From Streptomyces xanthochromogenes (lineage in GTDB: Bacteria > Actinomycetota > Actinomycetes > Streptomycetales > Streptomycetaceae), in NCBI RefSeq assembly GCF_014650455.1, contig NZ_BMUZ01000004.1, forward strand, positions 62,001 through 126,000: a DNA stretch of 64,000 bases, in the 5' to 3' direction. Made by a program: the position numbers and the translations under genes. The first letter of the stretch is position 1; the number at the start of each line of letters is the position of its first letter. The notes below the pieces were generated by a model, which saw only the letters and a list, made by a program, of their open reading frames with translations, made no database searches and had not been told where the DNA came from. This document shows positions 17,752 through 26,824 of this stretch, piece by piece.

Positions 17752-18828
17752 TCAGAGGCGCTTGGCGCTGCGCAGGGTCTTGGCGTAATACCCGTTGCCG
17801 TCCAGCCGCGAGACACCGCCGATGTCGCCGATGGTCGGGCCGTTGACCTCCTCGCGGCTGGACACGAAGATCAAGTGACCCTCGGTGTCGTGGCCCACGA
17901 CCATGCCGACGTGGTCGAGCCGCTGGCCGGTGCGGGTGTCGAGCTTGAAGAAGACGAGGTCGCCCGGCTGGAGCTGGTCGATGGCGGAGGGCCGGTCCTT
18001 GGGTGCGATGCCCTTGAGGGGCAGGACGTCCGTGCCCTCCTTGGAGCGGGCCATCCCGTTCGCCGTGCGGGGCAACCCGTTGCCTGACTTGTCCGAGGAC
18101 ATCAGCGGGTAGCGCGACCGGAATCCGAGCACCATGCGGATGAAGCCCGAGCAGTCCAGGGACCGGGCGCGTATGGCCTCCGGCTTGCCGACGACGCCGT
18201 CCCGGAAGGGGTAGGGCGCACCGATGTAGTCGTAGAAGTCGGACTGTTCGAGGCGCAGGTCGCCGCCCTCGGCTCCGGTGGTGTTGAGGGGTCCGAAGTT
18301 GGCGTCGCCCGCGATCACCCGGCCGTCCTTCTCCTTGCGCTCCGGCGCGCCCGCCCCGTACTGGAACGCGATGGCGAAGATGTCGTCCTCGCGACTGTCG
18401 GCGTACTGCTTGTACCAGGTCCTGAACCACTCCTCGCTCTCGGCGCCCTTGGTCCAGGGCTTGGGCATGAGCCGCACCCAGTCGGTCGTGGAGACCTTGG
18501 ACGCCGTCGCGGCCGGCTCGGCGAAGGTGCGCTCGGGGCCCTTGAGCGTGGCGGTTCGCGCGCCGTCGCTGAGGACGGCCTTGATCTGGCCGTCGGCGCC
18601 CCGCAGGACGCTGCGCGCGGGGTGGTCGAGGCGGGACCAGCGGTCTCCCGCGGTCCCCGGGCCGGCCGTCTTGTCGCGGTTCCCGTTGAGCACACCCACG
18701 TTGCGGACCTGCGTGACGCCCGGCTCGTCCTTCTTGCGCAGTTCGAGCGTGAGGTATCCCGAGGCTCCGACGAGCCCGAGGATGGTGACGCCCGCGAGCA
18801 CGGGACGGGTCTTCTTCTTGCGAGCCAT
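17752..18828 (-). CDS. Membrane-anchored NlpC/P60 hydrolase
   Basis: 358 residues. A Lys/Arg-rich start and one transmembrane helix (PVLAGVTILGLVGASGYLTL) are followed by a SH3-like middle region and a C-terminal NlpC/P60 domain with the catalytic Cys in SLDCSGFIRMV and His in LDHVGMVVG. NlpC/P60 enzymes cleave gamma-D-glutamyl bonds in peptidoglycan; the Bacillus poly-gamma-glutamate depolymerase PgdS belongs to this fold. As last gene of the pgs-like operon it probably trims or releases the polymer, or opens the wall for it (inference). I chose ATG 18828 with a GGGAGA site; ATG 18852 would add eight residues. Confidence 0.83.
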   Translation of the reverse strand: MARKKKTRPVLAGVTILGLVGASGYLTLELRKKDEPGVTQVRNVGVLNGNRDKTAGPGTAGDRWSRLDHPARSVLRGADGQIKAVLSDGARTATLKGPERTFAEPAATASKVSTTDWVRLMPKPWTKGAESEEWFRTWYKQYADSREDDIFAIAFQYGAGAPERKEKDGRVIAGDANFGPLNTTGAEGGDLRLEQSDFYDYIGAPYPFRDGVVGKPEAIRARSLDCSGFIRMVLGFRSRYPLMSSDKSGNGLPRTANGMARSKEGTDVLPLKGIAPKDRPSAIDQLQPGDLVFFKLDTRTGQRLDHVGMVVGHDTEGHLIFVSSREEVNGPTIGDIGGVSRLDGNGYYAKTLRSAKRL

Positions 18829-18862
18829 GGTTCTCCCTCGGTTCTCGGTCATCGGGCCGTTC

Positions 18863-19345
18863 TCAGACACCGGGCATGATGCCGAGCAGCAGCCCGGCGG
18901 CGACGACGATGTAGGCCAGCAACGAGACCGTGGCCGTGGCCAGCAGGGTCGGCCCCTTGGGCTGGCGCACCAGCTGGTAGGCGATGAGCCCGGGCACGAT
19001 GAAGCCCAGGGTCTGGTTGCCGTACATGAGCGGGAATTCGATCGACAGGACAATGATCACGGTGGCCTGGAGGAGCACACCGAGCAGCACCACCGCGGCG
19101 AACAGCCGCTTGCCGTAAAGGATGACCAGCCGTTGCATGAGCTTGGTTCCGGCGTATGTCAGGGCGGTCACTCCGACGACCATGGCGGCACGCTGGAGGT
19201 CCTCGATGAGGGTCAGCGCCAGCCAGCCCGGCGTGATCATTCCGCCCGGCGAGAGGTTGGTCGTGAGGTAGCACAGCAGGGAGAAAAGCAGGCCGATGGC
19301 GATGCCGAGGGCGGCCATCTCGGGGGTCAGGGCTGCGGTGGTCAA
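18863..19345 (-). CDS. pgsC: PgsC/CapC-like poly-gamma-glutamate membrane protein
   Basis: 160 residues, almost entirely hydrophobic, with five predicted membrane spans. MAALGIAIGLLFSLL and SPGGMITPGWLAL near the N-terminus resemble PgsC/CapC, the small integral membrane subunit of the poly-gamma-glutamate synthase complex. The size matches Bacillus PgsC (about 150). Its place directly after the PgsB-like gene on the same strand is the conserved order of pgsB-pgsC. It likely forms the membrane core with PgsB. Confidence 0.85.
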   Translation of the reverse strand: MTTAALTPEMAALGIAIGLLFSLLCYLTTNLSPGGMITPGWLALTLIEDLQRAAMVVGVTALTYAGTKLMQRLVILYGKRLFAAVVLLGVLLQATVIIVLSIEFPLMYGNQTLGFIVPGLIAYQLVRQPKGPTLLATATVSLLAYIVVAAGLLLGIMPGV

Positions 19346-19409
19346 CGGGAACTCCGGGCAGGAAAGCGAGGCGTGAGGCGGGGCGGTCGCGTGGTGCGGG
19401 CGCGGCGGG

Positions 19410-20879
19410 TCATGGCTGACGCGGCCGGCGAGCGTCCGGGCCGTCGTGTCGGGCGGGGCCGAACCGGCCGGGCCATTCGGTGAGTTCGGGCTCGGGCTCC
19501 CCGAGACCGGACCCGTACGGCGCCGACGGATTCCACCCGCCGGGGGTGGAGGCGGGATGCGGCAGGCTCGGGAACTCTGCCGTCCGGTCCGGCCGGCGGC
19601 CCTCTTCGTAGGCCATGGGGTGGGCGGCGTACGGGTCAGGACGGGCCGGCTGGACGACGGCCGGGTGCGGGTTCCGCGGTCCGGTCGTGGCGGGGGTGTC
19701 GTCCGCGGGGAGTTCGGCGAGGAACTCCAGGAGTTCCTCGCCCTGCCCGTGGATGTTGCCGATGGCGACGAGGGACGAACCGTCGGGCATCGCGTCCAGC
19801 ATCACCGGCATGAACTCCTCGGCGGCGCGCTTCTCGCCGCCCAGGTCCACGGCCCTGTCCCGCCACTCGGCGGGAACGGCGTCGATGGCGCTCTTGGCGG
19901 GGTGCCCGATGACGAACACGTGCTCCGGCTTCAGATCGGGGATGATCTCGCCCATCTGCCCGTTGCGTTCGACCCGGTCGGGGCGGCAGTTGATGACGAC
20001 GTTCAGAGGACGGCTGATCGCTCCGAGGTCGAGCAGCTGGTTGACGTTCATCAAGGTGGACTCGGGGTCGTTGGCGGCGAAGACGTTGGCGAACGCGAGG
20101 CGGTTGCCCGTGGGCGTCACGTAGCGCTCCACGGAGAGCACACCCGGGTCCGGCGGCGCGTCGTACATGCCCTGGAGGGCTACGGACCGCTCCACGCCCA
20201 GGAGTTCGGCCACCACCAGCGCGATCGCGACGTTCTCCTTGAAGGTGAACCAGCTGAAGCCGCGCAGTTCGTCGTCGGACACGGTGTCGGGGTCGGCGTA
20301 GACGAGCCGGCAGTTCCGTGCGTCCGCCTCCTCCTGGAGGATCGCGAAGCGGTCCTTCTCGGCGGTGACGCAGATGCCGTCCTCCGGCATCGAGCGGCAC
20401 AGCGAGCGGGCCACGTCGTCGAGGGTGGGGCCCATCTCGGCGAGATGGTCCTCGCGGACGTTGCACAGGATGCCGATGGTCGAGCGGATCAGCTTGCTCT
20501 GGTTGACCTCCTGGAGGGCGGGCATGACGGCCATGCACTCGATGACGAGCGCATGCGGCCGGTAGGAGGCGGCCCGTCGTACGATCCCGATCTGCTCCAC
20601 CACATTGGCGATGCCGAACTTGCGGTAGACCGGCTCCTCGGTGGCGTCGGGGTGGATGAAGCGCGCGGCCGTTCCCGTCGTCTTGGCGACCGTGACGAGG
20701 TCACCGCCGCGCAGGGCACCCGCGCACAGACGGGTGATGGAGGACTTGCCGCGGATGCCGTTGACGAGGACCCGGGTGGGGATCGCGTGGAGGGCGGCGT
20801 AGTGGCGCCGCTGTTCGACGATGCCGGCGATGAGCAGGGCCGCCCCGCTGATCAGGAGCACGAAGTAGAGGTAGAGCAC
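19410..20879 (-). CDS. pgsB: PgsB/CapB-like poly-gamma-glutamate ligase
   Basis: 489 residues. An N-terminal membrane helix (LYLYFVLLISGAALLIAGIV) is followed by a Mur-ligase-type ATPase core with P-loop GIRGKSSITRL, then IECMAVMPALQ and CNVREDHLAEMG, matching PgsB/CapB. The enzyme joins glutamates through the gamma-carboxyl with ATP at the inner membrane face. A Pro-rich C-terminal tail of about 100 residues (beyond ELLEFLAELPAD) is absent from the roughly 390-residue Bacillus proteins and is probably disordered. It lies between the Cache-HAMP gene and pgsC. Confidence 0.88.
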   Translation of the reverse strand: MLYLYFVLLISGAALLIAGIVEQRRHYAALHAIPTRVLVNGIRGKSSITRLCAGALRGGDLVTVAKTTGTAARFIHPDATEEPVYRKFGIANVVEQIGIVRRAASYRPHALVIECMAVMPALQEVNQSKLIRSTIGILCNVREDHLAEMGPTLDDVARSLCRSMPEDGICVTAEKDRFAILQEEADARNCRLVYADPDTVSDDELRGFSWFTFKENVAIALVVAELLGVERSVALQGMYDAPPDPGVLSVERYVTPTGNRLAFANVFAANDPESTLMNVNQLLDLGAISRPLNVVINCRPDRVERNGQMGEIIPDLKPEHVFVIGHPAKSAIDAVPAEWRDRAVDLGGEKRAAEEFMPVMLDAMPDGSSLVAIGNIHGQGEELLEFLAELPADDTPATTGPRNPHPAVVQPARPDPYAAHPMAYEEGRRPDRTAEFPSLPHPASTPGGWNPSAPYGSGLGEPEPELTEWPGRFGPARHDGPDARRPRQP

Positions 20880-20886
20880 GACCTTG

Positions 20887-23187
20887 TCACTTTCCCTCGA
20901 CGCGGGGGTCCGCGGTCCGGTGCGTTGGGTTCTGTCGGTGGGCCTGCGCCTGCTGACGCAGGAGTTCGAGGCTTCGGACTACGGCTCCCACCTCGTCCTG
21001 GTAACGGGGGTACAGCACGGTCTTCAGGTCGCCGTCCGCGAGCTTCTCGGCGCTGGTGGCCAGGGCGCGCAGCGGCCGGACGACCACGAGGTGGATCCAG
21101 CCGAGGCAGACGATGACGGCCGCGAGCCCGAGCAGCCCGGCCAGGACACTGCGGTCCTCGCGTTCGTACGGGGCGATCCGGAGGTGTCCGGCGTCCTGCC
21201 GGCTGACCAGGGTCCAGCCGATGTCGGCGGTGACACCGCCGCCGGAGAAGGGGGCGGCCGCGGCCACGGTGACCTTGCCCCCGCCGCGGATGAGGAGCCC
21301 GTTCTCGACCGGGCCGGCCCCGACGCGCACGTTGGCCGCCCGGACCAGGTCGTCGAGCGCCCCGCCCGGCAGTTTCTCGAAGGCGGTGAACCCACCGCTG
21401 GAGGCGATGGTCAGGCCGTCGGCGTCCACCACCCGGACCTCGCCCAGGCCGGGCCGCACGAGCAGCGAGTTGAGGAACTGAACGCGGATCTCCCCGACCA
21501 GGGTGCCGCCCTTGCCCTCGGCCACCGGCGCGGAGGCCTGGAGGACGGGCAGTTTGCCGCCCTTGCCGCCCACCTGGAACTCCGGCTGGTCCTCGCCGTT
21601 GCTCCAGGCGTGCGGCTCTCCGCCCGCGCGGGCGGAGACGGTGCCGGAGGAGTCGACGACGTAGAGGGACTGATAGCGGCTGTGCTTGGCCAGGGCGTCC
21701 TTGAGGAGGCTGTCCGTCCCCTGTCCGTTCCCCTCCTCGATCAGGTGGGAGACGGAGACGAGGTCGGCCTGTGCTTCGTTGAGGGCCCGGCGCAGTCGGT
21801 CGGCCATCATGTCCGTGCGTTCGCGCTGGTCGTTGACGATGGTGGTGGGGACGCTGACGGTCGCGTCGGTGCGGTTGAGGAGCAGCCCGACCGGAACGCA
21901 CCACAGGAGCAGCAGGACGCCGGTGATGACCAGCGGTCCGCGCGTGCCCATCCGGCGCCGGGCGGCGGGCGGACCGGCGGCCGGGTCGTCACCGGTCAAC
22001 CGGCGGCGCAGACGTTCCAGGGCGATGCCGATGCGGGCGGCCTCGCCGCGCTTGGGCACCGAGACCGGCCGGTGCAGATCGCCGCGCGCCAGCCTGCGGG
22101 ACTCCAGGAACAAGTGGAGCAGCGGGCGTTGCACGTTCCGCCACAGCACGGCGACCGCGACGACACCGAGGAGCACCAGGGCTCCGGCGGCGGCCAGGCC
22201 GAGCAGCGCGCGGTCGGACTGGCCGGCCTCCTGCCGGACCACGGGAAGCAGGGACACGACGCTGAGGCCGAGTCCGGCTGCCACGCTCTGTTTTTCGTCG
22301 GGGTCCGAGGAGGCGAGCGAGGCGTAACCGGCCGTGGCCACACGGCCGTTGTGCTCCCCGCCGAGCAGGGTGCCGCTGACGCCGGGGTAGCCCCGGGCGC
22401 CCGGCTCCTTGGCGCGGACGGGGTGTTGCTCGGCACGCTTGGCTGCCTGGTCGGCGAGCCGGGTCATCTGCTGGTGGTTGAACGACAGTTCCGCGCGCTC
22501 CTGGTCCGAGTTGAGCGACTCGGCCCGTTCGAACCCGGCGGTCGCGAGCACTTCGCCGTCCTCGGCCACGACCGACATGCTGCGGAAGGGGCCGAGGTTG
22601 ATGGCCGGCACGGTCAGACTGCTGGCGGCGACGAGGAGTTGTTGGGACTGTCCGGCCTGCTCCAGGACCACCATCGTCATGAGGCGGACGTCGCCGGTCT
22701 CGAGCCGTACGATGCGCGGCTTGAGGGCTTTGCCACCGGTCAGTGTGTCCTCGTCCAGCCAGCCCAGGGGGATCGTCTCGCCCCGGGCCGCGAGCACCTC
22801 GCCGCTCTCCAGGTCGAGGACGGTCGTGCCGGTCCACTTCTGGTAGGCACGGCTCAGGTCGGACAGGACGCGTTCGGGCTTGACCGAGCTCCCGGAGTTG
22901 ACCGCGGTGGCGGTGCGCTGCAGGTCGGCGATGCGTTCGTCGATCGACGAGCGGAGCGCGATCGCGCCGTCCTCCGCAAAGTATCGCTGCGAGGAGAGCA
23001 CGGCCTTGGGCACGACGGCGTCGCCGACGGGCCCGAGCACCTTGGCGGTCAGCCCGGACAGGGCGAGGATGAGGATGCACAGGACCGCGATCGGCGGCCG
23101 GATGCCGCCGAGCAGCGGCATGTCCGCGCGCCGTCGGCTTCGTCGCCGCCCTCCGCGCACGGAGTACGGCGCCTTCTTCGATGTCAC
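20887..23187 (-). CDS. Double Cache-HAMP membrane protein without output domain
   Basis: About 766 residues built as two copies of one plan. Half 1 has a membrane helix (ILILALSGLTAKVLGPVG), an extracytoplasmic Cache-like domain, a second helix (GLAAAGALVLLGVVAVAVLW) and a HAMP-like helix pair (RPLLHLFLESRRLARGDLHR). Half 2 repeats this: helix (LVITGVLLLLWCVPVGLLL), Cache-like domain (LYVVDSSGTVSARAGG), helix, HAMP (RPLRALATSAEKLADGDLKT, DEVGAVVRSLELL). No kinase, cyclase or methyl-accepting module follows. It sits inside the capsule operon, seven bases before pgsB, so it may sense or gate polymer synthesis (inference). GTG 23187 has a GGAAAG site; GTG 23235 is possible. Confidence 0.8.
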   Translation of the reverse strand: MTSKKAPYSVRGGRRRSRRRADMPLLGGIRPPIAVLCILILALSGLTAKVLGPVGDAVVPKAVLSSQRYFAEDGAIALRSSIDERIADLQRTATAVNSGSSVKPERVLSDLSRAYQKWTGTTVLDLESGEVLAARGETIPLGWLDEDTLTGGKALKPRIVRLETGDVRLMTMVVLEQAGQSQQLLVAASSLTVPAINLGPFRSMSVVAEDGEVLATAGFERAESLNSDQERAELSFNHQQMTRLADQAAKRAEQHPVRAKEPGARGYPGVSGTLLGGEHNGRVATAGYASLASSDPDEKQSVAAGLGLSVVSLLPVVRQEAGQSDRALLGLAAAGALVLLGVVAVAVLWRNVQRPLLHLFLESRRLARGDLHRPVSVPKRGEAARIGIALERLRRRLTGDDPAAGPPAARRRMGTRGPLVITGVLLLLWCVPVGLLLNRTDATVSVPTTIVNDQRERTDMMADRLRRALNEAQADLVSVSHLIEEGNGQGTDSLLKDALAKHSRYQSLYVVDSSGTVSARAGGEPHAWSNGEDQPEFQVGGKGGKLPVLQASAPVAEGKGGTLVGEIRVQFLNSLLVRPGLGEVRVVDADGLTIASSGGFTAFEKLPGGALDDLVRAANVRVGAGPVENGLLIRGGGKVTVAAAAPFSGGGVTADIGWTLVSRQDAGHLRIAPYEREDRSVLAGLLGLAAVIVCLGWIHLVVVRPLRALATSAEKLADGDLKTVLYPRYQDEVGAVVRSLELLRQQAQAHRQNPTHRTADPRVEGK

Positions 23188-23306
23188 GTCTGTTCTTTCC
23201 TGATTCCTGCGGCTCGGGCTCCCGCGGCACGGCACACGGAAGGGCGGCCGGCAAGCGAATGGCGAGCCGCCGCAAGGGCGTTGGTGGTCGAACGGCCGGG
23301 GCCGGC

Positions 23307-24512
23307 TCAGTCCTTGAGGGACAGCTCTGCCAGGCCGTCACGGCCCGGGGCTCCCCGGTTGAAGAGGAATCCCTCGACCCGGGCCGCGGCGAGGCGGTAG
23401 CGGGCGCGGCGGTCCGCCGGGAGCTCGTCGGGGTGCTCCAGGGCCGCGCGGACATCGACGAGCCGGACGTCCTGTACGGCGTCGCGGGGCAGCTTCTCGG
23501 TGGAGTCGTCGGGCTCGGGCGGGATGTCGACCAGTGTCGTGCGGTACCGGGGAACGACGTCCCAGCCCTTCTTGGTCTCCCGGAACTCGAACCAGCCGAT
23601 CGCCCCTTCCTCGGTGAGGCCGGAGGGCGAGGAGTGGCGGGCGAGCTGGTTGCCGAGGCTGTACGCGACCCAGGTGCCGTTCACCTTCTCGATCGGCTGG
23701 ACCACGTGCGCGTGGTGTCCGATCACCAGGTTGATGCCGGTCTCCTTGGTGATGCGCTGGGCGAGTTCGAGCTGGGGGACGCTGGGCTCGTTGTAGTGCT
23801 CAAGGCCCCAGTGCACCGAGAGGATCACCACCTCGGCCCCCGCCTCGCGGGCGCGGGCCTCGGCCTTCTTGATCTCCTCCGTGCTGATCCGGTTGAAGGC
23901 CCACTTCTCCTTCTCGGGCGTCGGGTTGAGGAACGACTCCCAGGAGTAGGCGAGGTGGGCCACCTTGACGCCATTGACGTCACGGATGTTGGGCTTCTGC
24001 GACTCGGCGGGCGTACGTGACGACCCGGCGTGGCCGAGGCCCGCCCTGTCCATGGCGTCGAGGGTGCGGCGGACGGCGGGCAGGCCGTGGTCGAAGGTGT
24101 GGTTCGAGGCGGTGGAGCAGGTGTCGTATCCCACATCCTTGAGGGACGTGAGAACCTGCGGCGGTACCAGGAATTCCGGATAGCCCTCGAAGGGGCCTTT
24201 GGGGCCGCCCACGGGTGTTTCCATGTGACAGATGGCCAGGTCGGCCTTGCTGATGACGGGCCGGATTCCCGCCAGCTGCGGCCCGAAGTCGAGCCCTGCG
24301 TTCCCCTTACCGGTCCTCTTCGCGTCCTTGGCCGCCTGGTCCACCAGCTCGGGATGGATGAGAACATCTCCGGCAGCGGCCACCGTGAAGGACCGTCCGC
24401 CGGGCTTGACCTGCGACTCCGAAGGATTCGCCGCGCAGGCCGCCCCGAGGACGGCAAGTGCGGCGACGAGGACCAGCGCACGACTTGTAGGGAGAGATTT
24501 ACAGAATGTCAC
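23307..24512 (-). CDS. pgsA: PgsA/CapA-like lipoprotein
   Basis: 401 residues. A lipoprotein signal (RALVLVAALAVLGAAC, Cys near residue 26) precedes a CapA-type calcineurin-like fold with AAAGDVLIHP, CHMETPVGG, STASNHTFDHG and VIGHHAHVVQPIE, the metal-site and conserved motifs of CapA/PgsA (PF09587). In poly-gamma-glutamate producers this subunit is outside the membrane and supports synthesis or export. It is the first gene of the leftward cluster. Its GTG start lies inside the first codons of the divergent gene (24506), so the two promoters must overlap coding DNA. Confidence 0.88.
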   Translation of the reverse strand: MTFCKSLPTSRALVLVAALAVLGAACAANPSESQVKPGGRSFTVAAAGDVLIHPELVDQAAKDAKRTGKGNAGLDFGPQLAGIRPVISKADLAICHMETPVGGPKGPFEGYPEFLVPPQVLTSLKDVGYDTCSTASNHTFDHGLPAVRRTLDAMDRAGLGHAGSSRTPAESQKPNIRDVNGVKVAHLAYSWESFLNPTPEKEKWAFNRISTEEIKKAEARAREAGAEVVILSVHWGLEHYNEPSVPQLELAQRITKETGINLVIGHHAHVVQPIEKVNGTWVAYSLGNQLARHSSPSGLTEEGAIGWFEFRETKKGWDVVPRYRTTLVDIPPEPDDSTEKLPRDAVQDVRLVDVRAALEHPDELPADRRARYRLAAARVEGFLFNRGAPGRDGLAELSLKD

Positions 24513-25504
24513 GACCCGATCTTCGCATGGCGAAACTGGCCGGGAGTCCTCGGGGTATTACGAGGGCATTACTTTTCCTTTGCTTCCTTTGCCTCGCTGC
24601 ATCTCTTGTGATTCTCGTCGCATGCCGACCGGAGAAGCGTGAAGACGATGAAAAGGGACGGTCGGCCCCGCGTGAACTGGTCGACCTCGACAGCAGGATC
24701 GTCGACTACGCCCGCAAGGCGGCCGACCGCAGGCCGTACACGCCTCCCTCCGACGAGGAGAGGAAGCGGATCGCACAGGGGGTCGGCCATCTGCTGGACG
24801 GCGACGCGGCCCGCGCCGAGGAGCTCTTCGCCACGGCGGGATTCCATCTGTCCCGCCTCACGGACGCGGCCTCCGGCCGGCGTTACGACGAGGTCGCCGC
24901 CCGGAAGCCGGGGCCGCGGGAGCGCTGGGGCCGCCTGTACGTCAACGCCGACGCCGAAGTCCGCTGGAGCGTCCAGGTGCCCCACCCGGTTTCCGACAGC
25001 GGCACCGAACACCTCGGCGCGCGCCTTCTGGAGGAAACACCCCGGGGCGCGCTCGTCCTCGCGGGCGCCCACCGCACGGCGGGCCGAGGCGACGCGGCGG
25101 ACGTGGCCCACCGTACGGACAGCGTGTTCCACGCCGTCGTCGCCGAGATGCACAAGCGCGCGATCCCCGGTGTCCAGTTGCACGGGTTCGCCAAGGAACG
25201 GGACCGCCCCTACGACGCCATCCTCTCCACCGGCGCGGCCCGGAGCGCCACCGGGAGCGCCACGCGGCTGGCGGACTTCATGAAGGACCGCGACCTCCGG
25301 GTCTGCAGGAGCTGGTCCGACCGATGCCCGCTGGAGGGCACCACCAATGTCCAGGGCGAGGACGCGAAGAAGCGCTCGGGGACCTTCGTCCACGCCGAGC
25401 TCTCCCCGTCCGCACGCAACAAAGGGAACGAAGGGAAGCAGACACAGGCCCGTTCCGCCCTGCGGGAGCTGCTGGTGGGATGGAGCGAGAACGCACCGCG
25501 CTGA
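24506..25504 (+). CDS. Putative lipoprotein metallohydrolase, divergent to pgsA
   Basis: 332 residues. A hydrophobic N-terminus (ALLFLCFLCLAASLVILVAC) ending in Cys near residue 40 suggests a lipoprotein. The body shows QVPHPVSDSGTEHLGARL, LVLAGAHRTAGRGDAADVAH and HGFAKERDRPYDAILSTG. The His/Glu/His spacing is reminiscent of N-formylglutamate amidohydrolase/PghP-type zinc hydrolases, and PghP degrades poly-gamma-glutamate, but this is my own reading and unproven. ATG 24506 has GGGAGAG eight bases upstream and overlaps the divergent pgsA start by seven bases. Codon 22 is TTA, so translation may depend on bldA. The first 130 bases are AT-rich for this genome. Confidence 0.65.
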   Translation: MSRPDLRMAKLAGSPRGITRALLFLCFLCLAASLVILVACRPEKREDDEKGRSAPRELVDLDSRIVDYARKAADRRPYTPPSDEERKRIAQGVGHLLDGDAARAEELFATAGFHLSRLTDAASGRRYDEVAARKPGPRERWGRLYVNADAEVRWSVQVPHPVSDSGTEHLGARLLEETPRGALVLAGAHRTAGRGDAADVAHRTDSVFHAVVAEMHKRAIPGVQLHGFAKERDRPYDAILSTGAARSATGSATRLADFMKDRDLRVCRSWSDRCPLEGTTNVQGEDAKKRSGTFVHAELSPSARNKGNEGKQTQARSALRELLVGWSENAPR

Positions 25505-25624
25505 GCCCCGTCACGTCCCCCGGAGCGGAGGGCGCGTCGTGGACACCCGGTCTCCACCCACGCAGCACGCCCAACTACCGCTCAGCGAAGGCGAGTTGTC
25601 TCATCACGAGCGGTAGACTTCTGT

Positions 25625-26398
25625 GTGCTGAACTACAACATCGATGTCTCCGACGTGGATTACGACCCCGTGCTGTCGGATCTGGCCGCCGAGGGGGACC
25701 TCCTCGACGCCTTGGTGTCCGCCGAAGGTGACTGGATGCGGCCCACCCCCGCAGTGGGCTGGACGATCGCGCACCAGATCGCCCACCTCGCCGCGGCGGA
25801 TGCGAACGTACTGGTCGCCGTGCGTACCCCCGACGCGTTCGAAGCGGTGAACAAGCAGGCCGAGGCCGCAGGCAGCCAGTACGCCGACGACGTCGCCGCG
25901 GCAGCGGCGGCCCGACCGCGGCCGGTACTCCTTGAACAATGGCGTGCCGGTCGCGCCGATGTGGTCGCGGCACTGTGTTCGGTTCCGCGCGACTTCGAGT
26001 TCCCGTGGTTCGGGGCGACCGTGACCCCGGCGCTCATGGCGCCCCTGCGGGTGATGGAGACCTGGGCCCACGGGCAGGACGTCTTCGACGCGGTGGACGT
26101 CGCGCACCCCGCTACGGCACGGCTCAAGTCGGTGGCCCTGCTGGGGATCAAGGGCGTGGTCCTGTCGTTCGCCGCCGCCCAACTGCCGCCGCCGACGCAG
26201 CCGTTCCGGGTCGAACTGGCCGGCCCGGACGGCCGGACCTGGGCCTGGGGCCCGCAGGACGCGACCCAGCGGGTGCGCGGCTCCGCGCTGGACTTCTGCC
26301 TGCGCGTCACCCGCCGCCGGCCCCTGTCCCGGACCGACCTGACGGCGACCGGCCAAGACGCCCAGACCTGGCTGGAGATCGCCCGCGTCTTCCTCTGA
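25625..26398 (+). CDS. TIGR03084-like DinB-superfamily protein
   Basis: 257 residues beginning with the DVDYDPVLSDLAAEGDLLDA signature of TIGR03084, a branch of the mycothiol-dependent maleylpyruvate isomerase/DinB-like fold. Metal-ligand candidates are His in TIAHQIAHL and in METWAHGQD. Its function is unassigned; relatives use mycothiol or other thiols. There is no ribosome site before GTG 25625, but TAGACT ends five bases upstream, so a leaderless transcript starting at the GTG is plausible. It stands alone with a small membrane-protein gene 53 bases downstream. Confidence 0.8.
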   Translation: MLNYNIDVSDVDYDPVLSDLAAEGDLLDALVSAEGDWMRPTPAVGWTIAHQIAHLAAADANVLVAVRTPDAFEAVNKQAEAAGSQYADDVAAAAAARPRPVLLEQWRAGRADVVAALCSVPRDFEFPWFGATVTPALMAPLRVMETWAHGQDVFDAVDVAHPATARLKSVALLGIKGVVLSFAAAQLPPPTQPFRVELAGPDGRTWAWGPQDATQRVRGSALDFCLRVTRRRPLSRTDLTATGQDAQTWLEIARVFL

Positions 26399-26451
26399 GC
26401 GGGTGGTCGCGCAGCAGTGTGATCGGTGAGCCATGGGGTAGCCGGGAGCCC

Positions 26452-26667
26452 ATGTTCAAACATCGACGTGTACGGCTCGTGTGCGTACTCCTGATCGGCT
26501 GGGCGATGCTGACTGCCGTGGAACGGTGGGCCGAGCAAAAGCCGTGGCCCGCGGCGATGGTGAACGGGTTGCTGTGGTCATGCGTGGTGGCCGGTACCTG
26601 GTGGTTCGCCGAGGTGACCCAGGGGCGGGCCTCCCGCACCGTCAGGAGTTCAGAAACGCCGGAGTGA
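26452..26667 (+). CDS. Small membrane protein
   Basis: 71 residues with two hydrophobic helices (VRLVCVLLIGWAMLTAV, about 7-23, and MVNGLLWSCVVAGTWWFA, about 36-53) and charged ends. ATG 26452 has a GGGAG site. It follows the TIGR03084-like gene by 53 bases on the same strand. I do not recognise the family; the hairpin-like two-helix layout and GC bias suggest it is real. Confidence 0.55.
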   Translation: MFKHRRVRLVCVLLIGWAMLTAVERWAEQKPWPAAMVNGLLWSCVVAGTWWFAEVTQGRASRTVRSSETPE

Positions 26668-26824
26668 GTCCACGCTCGGACCGCTCGACCGTTCGGGCCG
26701 CACCACCGCACCCGCAACCGCGTTCGCTGCCGTCGGACGACGGGCGAGGGACGAGGCACGGAGGTGTGGCCCGATCACAGCGATTGGTCTGGACCGCAAA
26801 AGCGCGCTGTCCCAGACTGCCAGG

